This document shows positions 27,290-35,437 of a stretch of DNA of 64,000 bases, one piece after another. This stretch comes from JAGVSR01 sp964458265. Lineage in GTDB: Bacteria > Pseudomonadota > Alphaproteobacteria > Rhizobiales > Hyphomicrobiaceae. The DNA lies in NCBI GenBank assembly GCA_964458265.1, contig CAYWIF010000014.1, positions 10,765-74,764 of the forward strand, written 5' to 3'. Under the pieces are notes generated by a model. That model was not told where the DNA came from, made no database searches, and worked only from the letters and a program-made list of their open reading frames with translations. Within the stretch, counting starts at the first letter, position 1; each line of letters begins with the position of its first letter. The position numbers and the translations under genes were made by a program.

Positions 27290-28255
27290 ATGAGCTTTCC
27301 CGACATCACAGGCGATCTGCAGGCGAAGTTGCCCGCATTGAGGGGCCGCCTCACCGCCAACGCGCCGCTCTCGGAGATCACATGGTTCCGCGTCGGCGGA
27401 CCGGCGCAGGTGCTGTTTGCCCCCGCCGACGAAGCCGACCTCGCCTACGTCCTGAAGACCATCGGTGAGGACGTGCCCGTGTTCGTCGTCGGGCTGGGCT
27501 CCAATCTCCTCGTGCGCGACGGCGGCTTCCCCGGCATCGTCATCCGCCTCGGCCGCGGCTTCAACGAGATCGCGACCGATGGCACGCGCCTCACCGCAGG
27601 CACCGCCGTGCCCGATGTAAAAGTCGCGCGCGCCGCCGCCGAAGCCGGCATCGCGGGCCTGTCGTTCTATCGCGGCATTCCAGGGTCCATCGGCGGCGCC
27701 CTGCGCATGAACGCTGGCGCCCACGGGACCGAGACGAAAGACGTGCTCGTCTCGGCGCGCGCCGTCGATCGCCGGGGCAACATCCACGTCTTGTCTCTGA
27801 CCGATATGCACTTCACCTACCGCCATTGCGGCATCCCCGCCGACTGGATATTCACCTCCGCGACGTTCGAAGGACAGCCCGGCGACCCCGACCAAATCCA
27901 GAAGGACATGGATGACGTGGCGGAATATCGCGAGAAAAATCAGCCCGTGCGCGAACGGACCGGCGGCTCGACCTTCAAGAATCCACCCGGCAACAGCGCA
28001 TGGAAGCTCGTGGACGCCGCCGGCTGCCGCGGCCTGCGCGTCGGCGGCGCCAAGGTGTCCGAGATGCACTGCAACTTTCTCATCAACGACAACAAGGCCT
28101 CGGGCGAAGATGTCGAAACGCTCGGCGAAACCGTGCGCGCGCGCGTCAAGGCGGCATCCGGCGTCACCCTCGACTGGGAAATCATCCGCCTTGGCGAACC
28201 CAGGCCCGGCCGTCCAAGCGGTGAAGCGCTCGCGCTAGAAGAGAATGCCACATGA
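27290..28255 (+). CDS. murB: UDP-N-acetylenolpyruvylglucosamine reductase
   Basis: A 321-residue FAD flavoenzyme reducing enolpyruvyl-UDP-GlcNAc to UDP-MurNAc with NADPH. The FAD-binding segment FVVGLGSNLLVRDGGF, the IPGSIGGALRMNAGA loop and the serine-containing TGGSTFKNP are visible, and SEMHCNFLINDN lies near the C-terminus. The short C-terminal lobe indicates a type II MurB, lacking the extra Tyr loop and split beta-alpha-beta fold of type I. AAAGG lies upstream of the ATG; the stop overlaps ddl by ATGA. Confidence 0.94.
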   Translation: MSFPDITGDLQAKLPALRGRLTANAPLSEITWFRVGGPAQVLFAPADEADLAYVLKTIGEDVPVFVVGLGSNLLVRDGGFPGIVIRLGRGFNEIATDGTRLTAGTAVPDVKVARAAAEAGIAGLSFYRGIPGSIGGALRMNAGAHGTETKDVLVSARAVDRRGNIHVLSLTDMHFTYRHCGIPADWIFTSATFEGQPGDPDQIQKDMDDVAEYREKNQPVRERTGGSTFKNPPGNSAWKLVDAAGCRGLRVGGAKVSEMHCNFLINDNKASGEDVETLGETVRARVKAASGVTLDWEIIRLGEPRPGRPSGEALALEENAT

Positions 28256-29202
28256 CACTGGGCGCCTCGCCCCGCCGCACGCGCGACCACGTCGCCGTCC
28301 TCATGGGCGGCTGGTCGGCGGAACGCGAAATCAGCCTGAAATCGGGTGCAGCCGTCGCCGTCGCTCTTGAGACCGAGGGCTACCGCGTCACGCGCGTCGA
28401 CGTCGATCGCGACATAGCCGCAGCCCTCGCGAGCCTGAAGCCGGACGTCGCCTTCAACGCTCTGCATGGCCGCTTCGGAGAGGACGGATGCATCCAGGGC
28501 ATCCTCGAATGCCTCGAAATTCCCTACACGCATTCCGGGGTGCTCTCCTCCGCGCTCGCGATGCACAAGGAGCGCGCCAAGGATGTCATGCAGCCGGCGG
28601 GCGTGCCCGTCGCGGAGGCCCGCGTCGTCAACCGCGCCGAAGCGGCACGCGCCCACGTGCTGCCGCCGCCCTACGTCGTCAAACCCGTCGACGAGGGGTC
28701 CAGTGTCGGCGTGTTGATCGTCCGCCCCGGCAACAGCGACTGGTCGCGCGCCATTCTGGCCGATGGCCGGCCTGAAGACGTCGTGATGGTCGAGCGCTAC
28801 ATCGCCGGCCGCGAACTGACGTGCGCGGTCATCGGCGAGTTCGTCACGGACGTCATCGAGATCAAACCGAAGGACGGCCTCGTCTTCTACGATTTCGAGG
28901 CAAAGTATGCGCCGGGCGGCTCCGTCCATGTGCTTCCGGCCGAAGTTTTACCGGATGTTTACCAGTTGGTCCGGAAATACACCCTCGCGGCGCATCAGGC
29001 GCTCGGGTGCCGGGGCGTCTCGCGCGCCGACTTCCGTTACGACGATACGCCGGGTGGTTCGGGCGAGCTGATCTGCCTCGAAGTCAATACCCAGCCGGGC
29101 ATGACAGGCACGTCGCTGGTACCTGAACTGGCACAGCACGCCGGCTGGAGTTTCGGCGAACTCGTCAGATGGATCACCGAGGACGCGAGTTGCCAAAGGT
29201 AG
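28252..29202 (+). CDS. ddl: D-alanine:D-alanine ligase
   Basis: A 316-residue ATP-grasp enzyme joining two D-alanines for MurF. It shows VAVLMGGWSAEREISLKSG at the N-terminus, NALHGRFGEDGCIQGILE in the substrate domain, the Ser-loop VKPVDEGSSVGV, and the magnesium-binding CLEVNTQPGMTGTSLVPE near the C-terminus. Its start overlaps murB by four bases and its tail overlaps the ftsQ start region. This is the DdlB position typical of division clusters. Confidence 0.96.
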   Translation: MTLGASPRRTRDHVAVLMGGWSAEREISLKSGAAVAVALETEGYRVTRVDVDRDIAAALASLKPDVAFNALHGRFGEDGCIQGILECLEIPYTHSGVLSSALAMHKERAKDVMQPAGVPVAEARVVNRAEAARAHVLPPPYVVKPVDEGSSVGVLIVRPGNSDWSRAILADGRPEDVVMVERYIAGRELTCAVIGEFVTDVIEIKPKDGLVFYDFEAKYAPGGSVHVLPAEVLPDVYQLVRKYTLAAHQALGCRGVSRADFRYDDTPGGSGELICLEVNTQPGMTGTSLVPELAQHAGWSFGELVRWITEDASCQR

Positions 29203-30098
29203 AGGCAGATCTGAACGGAAATTGGCAGGCGCCGGATGCGCCGGGCCAGATCCGGCATCAGCTCCGCTTAGCACCGCCGCCCACTTCGCCACCGGGTTTC
29301 GATTTCGGCCACGCCTACAATCCCGCCAGATTGCGCCAAGCAACGCCCGGCGGGCTTGATCTGAGGCGTCGCACGATGCGCCGTTGGTGCGGCGTTGCGT
29401 TGATCGTCGTCGCTGCGACCGCAGCCGTCGCCATCCAGAAATCGGCTGCGCTGGATCGTGACCGGATCGCAACCCTCCTCGGCTTCGGCATCGAACAGGT
29501 GTCGCTGACCGGCCACCGGTTCACTGCCGACGCGGATCTCTTCGAGGCTCTTGATCTCAAGACCGCCCGCTCATTTGCCAGCTTCGATCCGCAGGCTACG
29601 CGCCGCCGCTTCGAGAATTTGCCTTGGGTCCAGTCCATCGAAATTTCCCGCGTCTGGCCGAACGAATTGGCCATTCGCGTGACCGAGCGCCGTCCCTATG
29701 CGGTCTGGGAGCGCGGCGACACCGCCGAACTCATTGATGTGACCGGACGCCAGCTTGGCCCGGTCAAGCGCGATGCTGAACTTGATCTTCCGCGGATTGC
29801 TGGCGAGGGGGCGAATGCCGCCGCCGCACGCCTCTTTTCCGCTCTCGACCTCTACCCCGCCATCAAGAGCCATGTTCTCCGCGCCACCCGATTGTCGGAC
29901 CGCCGCTGGACGTTGGAATTGACGAACGGCGGCCGCATCCATCTTCCCGCCGATGGCGAAACGTCTGCGCTCGTCCGATTGGCGGCCGAGCCGCAACTCT
30001 CGCGTCTCGTTGCCGAACCCGGCCAGATCATCGATCTGCGCTCGCCGTCGAAGATTGCCATCCGCAACGGCATTGCCTCTCGCCCGGGAGGAGGCTGA
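29190..30098 (+). CDS. ftsQ: Cell division protein FtsQ
   Basis: A bitopic inner-membrane divisome protein. A cytoplasmic, proline-rich N-terminus of about 70 residues is followed by one transmembrane segment (WCGVALIVVAATAAVAIQ). A POTRA domain comes next (VSLTGHRFTADADLFEALDL ... NLPWVQSIEISRVWPNEL), then the beta domain with RRPYAVWERG. FtsQ links early and late divisome proteins. TTG at 29190 has GAGGA six bases upstream and is my chosen start; ATG 29169 in the same frame has a poorer ribosome binding site. Either start lies inside the end of ddl. Confidence 0.88.
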   Translation: MPKVEADLNGNWQAPDAPGQIRHQLRLAPPPTSPPGFDFGHAYNPARLRQATPGGLDLRRRTMRRWCGVALIVVAATAAVAIQKSAALDRDRIATLLGFGIEQVSLTGHRFTADADLFEALDLKTARSFASFDPQATRRRFENLPWVQSIEISRVWPNELAIRVTERRPYAVWERGDTAELIDVTGRQLGPVKRDAELDLPRIAGEGANAAAARLFSALDLYPAIKSHVLRATRLSDRRWTLELTNGGRIHLPADGETSALVRLAAEPQLSRLVAEPGQIIDLRSPSKIAIRNGIASRPGGG

Positions 30099-30104
30099 TC
30101 TGGC

Positions 30105-31361
30105 ATGAGCGGTGCAAGCTTCCAGTCCCTCCGCTCCGGCCGCTTCGCTGCCGCCATCGATGCCGGCAGCTTCAAGACCGTCTGCCTGATCGCGGCGCTC
30201 GACGCCGAAGGCCGGGCGGCGCGGATCGCCGGTGTCGGCATGGTCCCGTCCCAAGGCATTGTATCTGGCACCATCGTCGATCTCGCCGCGGCTGAAACGG
30301 CAATCCGCGCCGCGACCGCGCAAGCGGAAGTCATGGCGGGCGTCAGGGTCGAAAAGGTCGATCTCCTGATTAACAACGGCGGGCTGGCGTCACGCACATT
30401 TGCTGTCGCCGCTCCCGTTGCCGAAGACTTCGTGACCCACGCAACGGTCGCGCGCGTCGCCGCAGCGGGCCACCAGCACGCCGGCGCAGGAAGGCAGTTG
30501 CTGCAACTCAACTCATGGGGTTATCGGCTCGACGACGGCCCCTTTGTTGCCGATCCGATCGGCATGCCGGCAAACCGTATCGCCGCGCATTTTCATGCTG
30601 TGACGGCCGACACGCCGGCCATTGCCAACCTGACGCGAACCGTCGGGCGCGGGTATCTTGTTTCCCGCCGGCTGATCGCGGGGCCCATCGCAAGTGCGTT
30701 CGCTGTCACCTCCGAAGCCGAGCGCCGCCACGGCGTCATCGTGCTCGACATCGGGGGCGGCCTGACCGGCATTTCGGCGTTCCGCGAAGGCCGCAGCGTC
30801 TTCACGGGCACGGTGCCCGTGGGCGGGGGCCATGTCACACTCGATCTTGTGCATGCGTTGCGCACGCCACTTGAAGAAGCCGAGCGAATCAAAACGGTTT
30901 ATGGCACAGTCCTGAATGCGCAGTCGGATCAGCACGATGTCTTCACTTACGCCGTAACCGGCGACGGCGAAGGGTTCGAGCAGAGATCGACGAAGGCTGA
31001 TCTGGCCCGGATCATCCAGTCGCGCATGGCCCAACTGCTCCACCTCGTTCGCGACAAACTGGCGAACGCCGGGCTTCTCGACGGCGATGCCGCGCGGATT
31101 GTTCTCTGCGGCGGCGGCACGGAGATTCCCGGTCTGCAATCCTTCGCAGAAGGCGTGTTCCGGCGGCCCGTGCGCGAGGGGAGGCCTGAGCCGATTTCGG
31201 GCTTGCCTCCCATGTATGCATCGGCGGCGTTCGCCGGTGCCGTTGGCGTGTTGCGTGCCGTCGCTGATAGCGCGGTCATCGATTTGCCGGGACATGCGGG
31301 CGCCAGCGCGTCGCAAGGTTATCTCGGACGGGTCGGGCAGTGGCTGAAGGACGGGTTCTAG
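30105..31361 (+). CDS. ftsA: Cell division protein FtsA
   Basis: A 418-residue actin-like ATPase that anchors FtsZ to the membrane. The phosphate-1 region is FAAAIDAGSFKTVCLIA, the phosphate-2 region VIVLDIGGGLTGIS and the adenosine motif IVLCGGGTEIPGL. The SHS2 (1C) domain replaces actin subdomain 1B. The C-terminus YLGRVGQWLKDGF is a short amphipathic helix, the membrane-targeting sequence of the family. It starts six bases after ftsQ, with GGAGG before the ATG. Confidence 0.95.
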   Translation: MSGASFQSLRSGRFAAAIDAGSFKTVCLIAALDAEGRAARIAGVGMVPSQGIVSGTIVDLAAAETAIRAATAQAEVMAGVRVEKVDLLINNGGLASRTFAVAAPVAEDFVTHATVARVAAAGHQHAGAGRQLLQLNSWGYRLDDGPFVADPIGMPANRIAAHFHAVTADTPAIANLTRTVGRGYLVSRRLIAGPIASAFAVTSEAERRHGVIVLDIGGGLTGISAFREGRSVFTGTVPVGGGHVTLDLVHALRTPLEEAERIKTVYGTVLNAQSDQHDVFTYAVTGDGEGFEQRSTKADLARIIQSRMAQLLHLVRDKLANAGLLDGDAARIVLCGGGTEIPGLQSFAEGVFRRPVREGRPEPISGLPPMYASAAFAGAVGVLRAVADSAVIDLPGHAGASASQGYLGRVGQWLKDGF

Positions 31362-31434
31362 AGAAGGTGCGTGCGGTCGCGGCCGGGGAAGAGAACCGGC
31401 GCTGCTACGTTTCTTCTGGGAGACCGAGGGCCAA

Positions 31435-33120
31435 ATGAACGCAAAGCTGCCGGCAAGCATCACGGATTTGAAGCCCCGCATCACCGTCATCGGGGTCGGC
31501 GGCGCAGGCTGCAACGCCGTCAACAACATGATGGACGCCAACCTCGACGGCGTCGACTTCGTTGTCGCCAATACGGATGCGCAGTCCCTGGTCGCTTCCC
31601 AAGCGCCCAGGAAAATTCAACTTGGCGTCAAACTCACCGAAGGCCTCGGCGCCGGGTCGCGTCCCGACATCGGCGAGGCCGCCGCCATCGAAACGCTTGA
31701 GGAAATTCGCGAGCTCGTGCGCGGATCGCACATGGTGTTCGTCGCTGCCGGTATGGGCGGGGGCACCGGTACGGGTGCGGCTGCCGTCATCGCGCGCGCC
31801 GCCAAGGAACAGAATATCCTCACCGTCGCCGTCGTGACGAAGCCGTTCCAGTTCGAAGGCGCGCGCCGCATGCGCATTGCCGAAGCCGGCATCGCCGAAC
31901 TCAAGAAGCACGTCGATACGCTGATCGTCATTCCCAACCAGAACTTGTTCCGCATCGCCAGCGACCGCACAACCTTCGCCGAAGCCTTCGTGCTCGCCGA
32001 CCAGGTGCTCTATTCCGGTGTCGCCTGCATCGTGGACCTCATCGTCAAGGAAGGCCTGATCAACCTCGACTTTGCCGACGTGCGGACCGTCATGAGCGGC
32101 ATGGGCAGTGCCATGATGGGTACCGGCGAAGCATCCGGCGAAGGGCGCGCCACGCGCGCTGCCGAGGAGGCGATCACCAATCCGCTGCTCGACGACGTTT
32201 CGCTGGCCGGCGCAAAGGGGCTTTTGCTGTCCATCACGGGCGGCGACCTCACGCTCTACGAAGTGGACGAAGCCGCATCGCGCGTTCGCCAGGAAGTCGA
32301 TCCGGAAGCCAACATCATCGTCGGCGCGACCTACGACCCCTCGCTGGGTGATCGCGTGCGCGTGTCCATTGTCGCCTCGGGCATGGATCGCTCCATGATT
32401 GCAGCCCAGCCGCCGCGCTCCGCGATCCCCGTCCCGCCCGCAATGCCGGCCGCACCCGTCATGTCAGGCCCATCGGCGCAGGATCGCATTGGCGATGCCT
32501 TGCGGCCCACGGCCTTCGAGGAACTGGCGCAGGCGCCCAATGCGCAGCCCTACCATTCGGGTGCTCAACCGGCTCAGTCTGCGCCCATCGTCCAGGCCCC
32601 AAGCTGGCACGCGGGCGACGACATCGAAATCACCGAATTATCGCCGGAAATGTTGAGCGGCACCTTCGCGCCGCCGCCCGCGCGCTATGCCGCGCCCCAA
32701 CGGCCGCTCGGTCAGACGGAAGATTTCGCGCCGGCACCGCCAGCGAAGGTTCGCCGGCCGCCAAGCCGCATACCCAACATCGAAGAGTTCCCCCCGGTCG
32801 GGCAGCGCGAGTACCACGCCAAGTCGCAAGGCGCTGGCGCGCCGTCATACACTCACCCCGAACAGTCGGGCCGCGCCGCACCTGAACCGCGCAAGCGCAG
32901 CTTTTTCGATCGGCTGACGGGGCGTGCAAAGCGCGACGGTGATTCGCGCGAACATGGCGGCCAACGCGCGTCACACGAGACTGGAAATGTTTCGCAAAGC
33001 GATCGCTCCTACACCGTAGGACGCGACGCCGAAGCTGCGCGCTCACAGTGGCTTGACGGCGAACGCAAACGTGAGGAAAAGCCCGATTTACCGGCGTTTT
33101 TCACGCGCTCGCGCCGCTGA
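31435..33120 (+). CDS. ftsZ: Cell division GTPase FtsZ
   Basis: A 561-residue tubulin-like GTPase forming the Z ring. The GTP-binding domain has ITVIGVGGAGCNAVNNM, the tubulin signature GGGTGTGAA and the catalytic T7 loop region NLDFADVRTVM. The folded core ends near 320. It is followed by an unusually long proline/glutamine-rich linker of about 225 residues holding a basic PRKRSFFDRLTGRAKR block. The tail is DLPAFFTRSRR, matching the FtsA-binding C-terminal peptide only loosely (the usual form is close to IPAFLRRQ). It is the last division gene of the cluster. Confidence 0.97.
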   Translation: MNAKLPASITDLKPRITVIGVGGAGCNAVNNMMDANLDGVDFVVANTDAQSLVASQAPRKIQLGVKLTEGLGAGSRPDIGEAAAIETLEEIRELVRGSHMVFVAAGMGGGTGTGAAAVIARAAKEQNILTVAVVTKPFQFEGARRMRIAEAGIAELKKHVDTLIVIPNQNLFRIASDRTTFAEAFVLADQVLYSGVACIVDLIVKEGLINLDFADVRTVMSGMGSAMMGTGEASGEGRATRAAEEAITNPLLDDVSLAGAKGLLLSITGGDLTLYEVDEAASRVRQEVDPEANIIVGATYDPSLGDRVRVSIVASGMDRSMIAAQPPRSAIPVPPAMPAAPVMSGPSAQDRIGDALRPTAFEELAQAPNAQPYHSGAQPAQSAPIVQAPSWHAGDDIEITELSPEMLSGTFAPPPARYAAPQRPLGQTEDFAPAPPAKVRRPPSRIPNIEEFPPVGQREYHAKSQGAGAPSYTHPEQSGRAAPEPRKRSFFDRLTGRAKRDGDSREHGGQRASHETGNVSQSDRSYTVGRDAEAARSQWLDGERKREEKPDLPAFFTRSRR

Positions 33121-33157
33121 GCAAAGGCCTCGTGCGCGGCCATTTACGGACATGTTT

Positions 33158-33173
33158 TTAAAGCGATTCTAAC
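33158..33173 (+). promoter_or_regulatory. CtrA-like box overlapping a GANTC methylation site
   Basis: TTAA (33158-33161), seven bases and CTAAC (33169-33173) differ at one base from the CtrA consensus TTAA-N7-TTAAC. GATTC at 33165-33169, a CcrM (GANTC) target, overlaps it. It lies between ftsZ and lpxC, upstream of a possible lpxC promoter. Binding is inferred from the motif only. Confidence 0.4.
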
Positions 33174-33200
33174 TGGTAACAGAACGTAAGAAAGCGTGAT

Positions 33201-33229
33201 TTGTGACACCCCGATACGACAGTTATCGT
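33201..33229 (+). promoter_or_regulatory. Possible lpxC promoter
   Basis: TTGTGA (33201-33206), a 17-base spacer and TATCGT (33224-33229). Each hexamer matches the sigma-70 consensus at four of six positions. It would give an untranslated leader of roughly 165 bases before lpxC. Confidence 0.35.
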
Positions 33230-33345
33230 CACTGAGGATGTGATCTTGATTTGCCCCGCCTCAGGGGTCCCGGAACCGGCAAGCGAACCGCACAAGTAGC
33301 TCAGCCGGGTTTGGGAAGTAGGCAAGGCAAAAAAAGGTCCGGGGG

Positions 33346-33376
33346 GGCAGACACCGGCTCTAGCGGGTTGTCTGCC
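33346..33376 (+). promoter_or_regulatory. Leader hairpin close to the lpxC start
   Basis: GGCAGAC (33346-33352) pairs with GTCTGCC (33370-33376), and an inner CCG/CGG pair closes the loop further. It ends 25 bases before the lpxC ATG, just above the ribosome binding site, and no T-run follows. It could influence translation or stability of the message. Confidence 0.4.
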
Positions 33377-33401
33377 TGGGATATGCGAGGGACGGCGCAG
33401 A

Positions 33402-34343
33402 ATGTCGAATCGATTTATCGGCGCGCGACAAACCACGATCGCCCGCGAGATCGAACTCAAGGGGACCGGCGTTCACAGTGGAGCGCCCGTTTCCGTCACG
33501 CTCCACCCGGCCGACGTTGATACCGGCCTCCTGTTCGTGGTCACCAAACGGGGCCGCATCGTTGCCGAGATCCCGGCACACGTTTCCAACGTCAAAAACC
33601 TGACCCTCTGCACCGTCATCGGTGATGAAGCAGGCGTCACGGTCTCCACCGTCGAACATCTCCTTGCCGCGCTGCGCGGCCTCTCTGTCGACAACTGCAT
33701 CATCGAAATCGACAGCAAGGAAGTTCCCATCATGGACGGCAGCTCGCTGCCGTTCGTGGAAGCGATCGACGAAGCCGGCCTCCGCGAACTCAACGCATCG
33801 CGCCGCTTCATTAAGGTCCTGAAGCCGATCCGGGTTGAAGAGGGCGGCTGCTGGGGCGAAATCGCCCCCCACTCCGGCTTCCACCTCGACATCGAAATCG
33901 ACTTCGACACCCCGCTCATCGGCCGCCAGCGCCTCGCATTCGAGATGAGCCCCGGCATTTTCCGCAACGAACTCGCCCGCGCCCGCACCTTCGGCTTCAT
34001 GTCCGACGTGGAACGCCTTTGGAAGGCCGGTCTTGCACTCGGCGCCAACCTCAACAACACCGTCGCCATCGGCGACAACCGCATTATGAACCGCGAAGGT
34101 CTGCGCGACCCGCTGGAGTTCGTGCGCCACAAAATGCTCGACGCCGTTGGCGATCTGAGCTTGTCTGGCCTTCCGCTCCTCGGCGCCTACCGCTCGGTGC
34201 GCGGCGGCCATCGCCTCAACTCGCTGGTTCTGAAGGCACTGCTCGAAGATCAGTCCGCCTGGACGATCGTGCAGGCCCCGCGCGTCCGGGAACTCTCCCC
34301 GCGCATGTTCGGTCACCCGCAGGCGGTTGCCGTCGGCGAGTAA
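33402..34343 (+). CDS. lpxC: UDP-3-O-acyl-N-acetylglucosamine deacetylase
   Basis: A 313-residue zinc amidase that commits UDP-acyl-GlcNAc to lipid A synthesis. Zinc ligands by family are H86 (STVEHLLAAL), H243 and D247 (HKMLDAVGD); a further catalytic-region histidine lies in RGGHRLNS. The N-terminus REIELKGTGVHSG and the IMDGSSLPF segment are typical. An AGGGA ribosome binding site precedes the ATG. It has its own spacer after ftsZ, with promoter-like and CtrA-like sequences, and a strong terminator after it. Confidence 0.97.
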   Translation: MSNRFIGARQTTIAREIELKGTGVHSGAPVSVTLHPADVDTGLLFVVTKRGRIVAEIPAHVSNVKNLTLCTVIGDEAGVTVSTVEHLLAALRGLSVDNCIIEIDSKEVPIMDGSSLPFVEAIDEAGLRELNASRRFIKVLKPIRVEEGGCWGEIAPHSGFHLDIEIDFDTPLIGRQRLAFEMSPGIFRNELARARTFGFMSDVERLWKAGLALGANLNNTVAIGDNRIMNREGLRDPLEFVRHKMLDAVGDLSLSGLPLLGAYRSVRGGHRLNSLVLKALLEDQSAWTIVQAPRVRELSPRMFGHPQAVAVGE

Positions 34344-34367
34344 CCGCACAGATGGCATTCACTTTTC

Positions 34368-34405
34368 AGGGGCTTGCGAGCCGCTCGCGGGCCCCTTTGC
34401 TTTTT
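34368..34405 (+). terminator. Rho-independent terminator after lpxC
   Basis: AGGGGC (34368-34373) pairs with GCCCCT (34391-34396), and inside this GCGAG pairs with CTCGC. The stem is followed directly by TTGCTTTTT. It starts 25 bases after the lpxC stop codon. Confidence 0.85.
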
Positions 34406-34564
34406 CTGGCCGCACAAGCAACATATTCAAGCCGCATGCTGAAGTGTGAGTTTGGGGCCTTCGGCGGTTCTTTCGCCGGGACTCGTGTGCTATCTGGGGG
34501 CAGCGTCGGCGCGGTCATCTGCAAGGTGCAGGGTCCAGGTCGATCATTGAGCACGGAATTGAGA

Positions 34565-35413
34565 ATGCGCATCGGCACCCCGTCTCGACTGCTGGCCGGA
34601 TTGATCGCGGCCCTCGCTGCGGCTCTGCTCGCCGGCTGCGCATCGTCGATCGACTCGACTGCGGCCATCAACTCCGACCCGCCCGAGAAGATGTATGCCG
34701 AGGCCGACGCCATGATGTCGGGCGGCAGGTTCGAGGCCGCAGCCGCCAAGTTCGAGGAACTCGACCGCTCGCACCCCTACTCGGCCGAAGCGCGCCGCTC
34801 CATGGTGCTGGCGTCCTACGCCTACTACAAGGCCGGCAAGTACCCGGAAGCCATCGCGTCCGCCGAGCGCTACACCGTCATGCACCCGGGCACGAAAGAC
34901 GCACCTTTCGCGCATCACATCATCGGTTCGGCCTACTTCGATGAAATGAAGGGCGCCAACCGCGACCAGGGCACGACCCGCAAGGCGCTCGAACAGTTCA
35001 AGATCCTCAAGTCGCGCTACCCCGACAGCACCTACGCCGAACAGGCCGACAATCGCATCCGGATTTGCGAAGACACGCTCGCCGCCCAGGAAATGGAAGT
35101 CGGCCGCTACTACCTGAAGCGCAAGAACTACGTCGGCGCCATCAACCGCTTCAAGACCGTGGTGTCCGATTACCAGACGACCAACCATGTCGAAGAAGCC
35201 CTCGCGCGCCTCACCGAGTCTTATATGGCGCTCGGCGTGAAGGAAGAGGCGCAGACCGCCGCCGCCGTTCTCGGCTACAACTTCCCGCAGTCGAAGTGGT
35301 ACAAGGACAGCTTCGCGCTGCTCCAATCCGATGGCCTCGCGCCCCGCGAAGACTCCGGCTCGTGGATCTCCAAGGCCTGGAAGAGCCTGCCTGTGGTTGG
35401 CAACTCGGGCTAA
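34565..35413 (+). CDS. bamD: Outer-membrane assembly lipoprotein BamD
   Basis: A 282-residue lipoprotein of the BAM complex that inserts beta-barrel proteins into the outer membrane. The signal peptide ends in the lipobox LLAGC (cysteine near residue 22). The mature part consists of tetratricopeptide repeats: EADAMMSGGRFEAAAAKFEELDRSHP and later AIASAERYTVMHPGTKDAP, RKALEQFKILKSRYPDS and RYYLKRKNYVGAINRF (shown here as fragments). I chose ATG 34565 because the signal peptide starts there; the open frame extends upstream through lpxC without meaning. GGA lies eight bases before the start. ligA follows after 24 bases. Confidence 0.93.
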   Translation: MRIGTPSRLLAGLIAALAAALLAGCASSIDSTAAINSDPPEKMYAEADAMMSGGRFEAAAAKFEELDRSHPYSAEARRSMVLASYAYYKAGKYPEAIASAERYTVMHPGTKDAPFAHHIIGSAYFDEMKGANRDQGTTRKALEQFKILKSRYPDSTYAEQADNRIRICEDTLAAQEMEVGRYYLKRKNYVGAINRFKTVVSDYQTTNHVEEALARLTESYMALGVKEEAQTAAAVLGYNFPQSKWYKDSFALLQSDGLAPREDSGSWISKAWKSLPVVGNSG

Positions 35414-35437
35414 GATGGGGCGCGGCGCCGGAGCACG

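Noticed and set aside
25832..28069. Open frame of over 700 codons opposite murC and murB
   Set aside because: It is the antisense reflection of two well-supported mur genes and lacks domain signatures.
33295..33308. AGTAGCTCAGCCGG, a stretch identical in style to a tRNA D-arm, upstream of lpxC
   Set aside because: No acceptor stem, anticodon arm or T-arm can be placed around it at tRNA distances.
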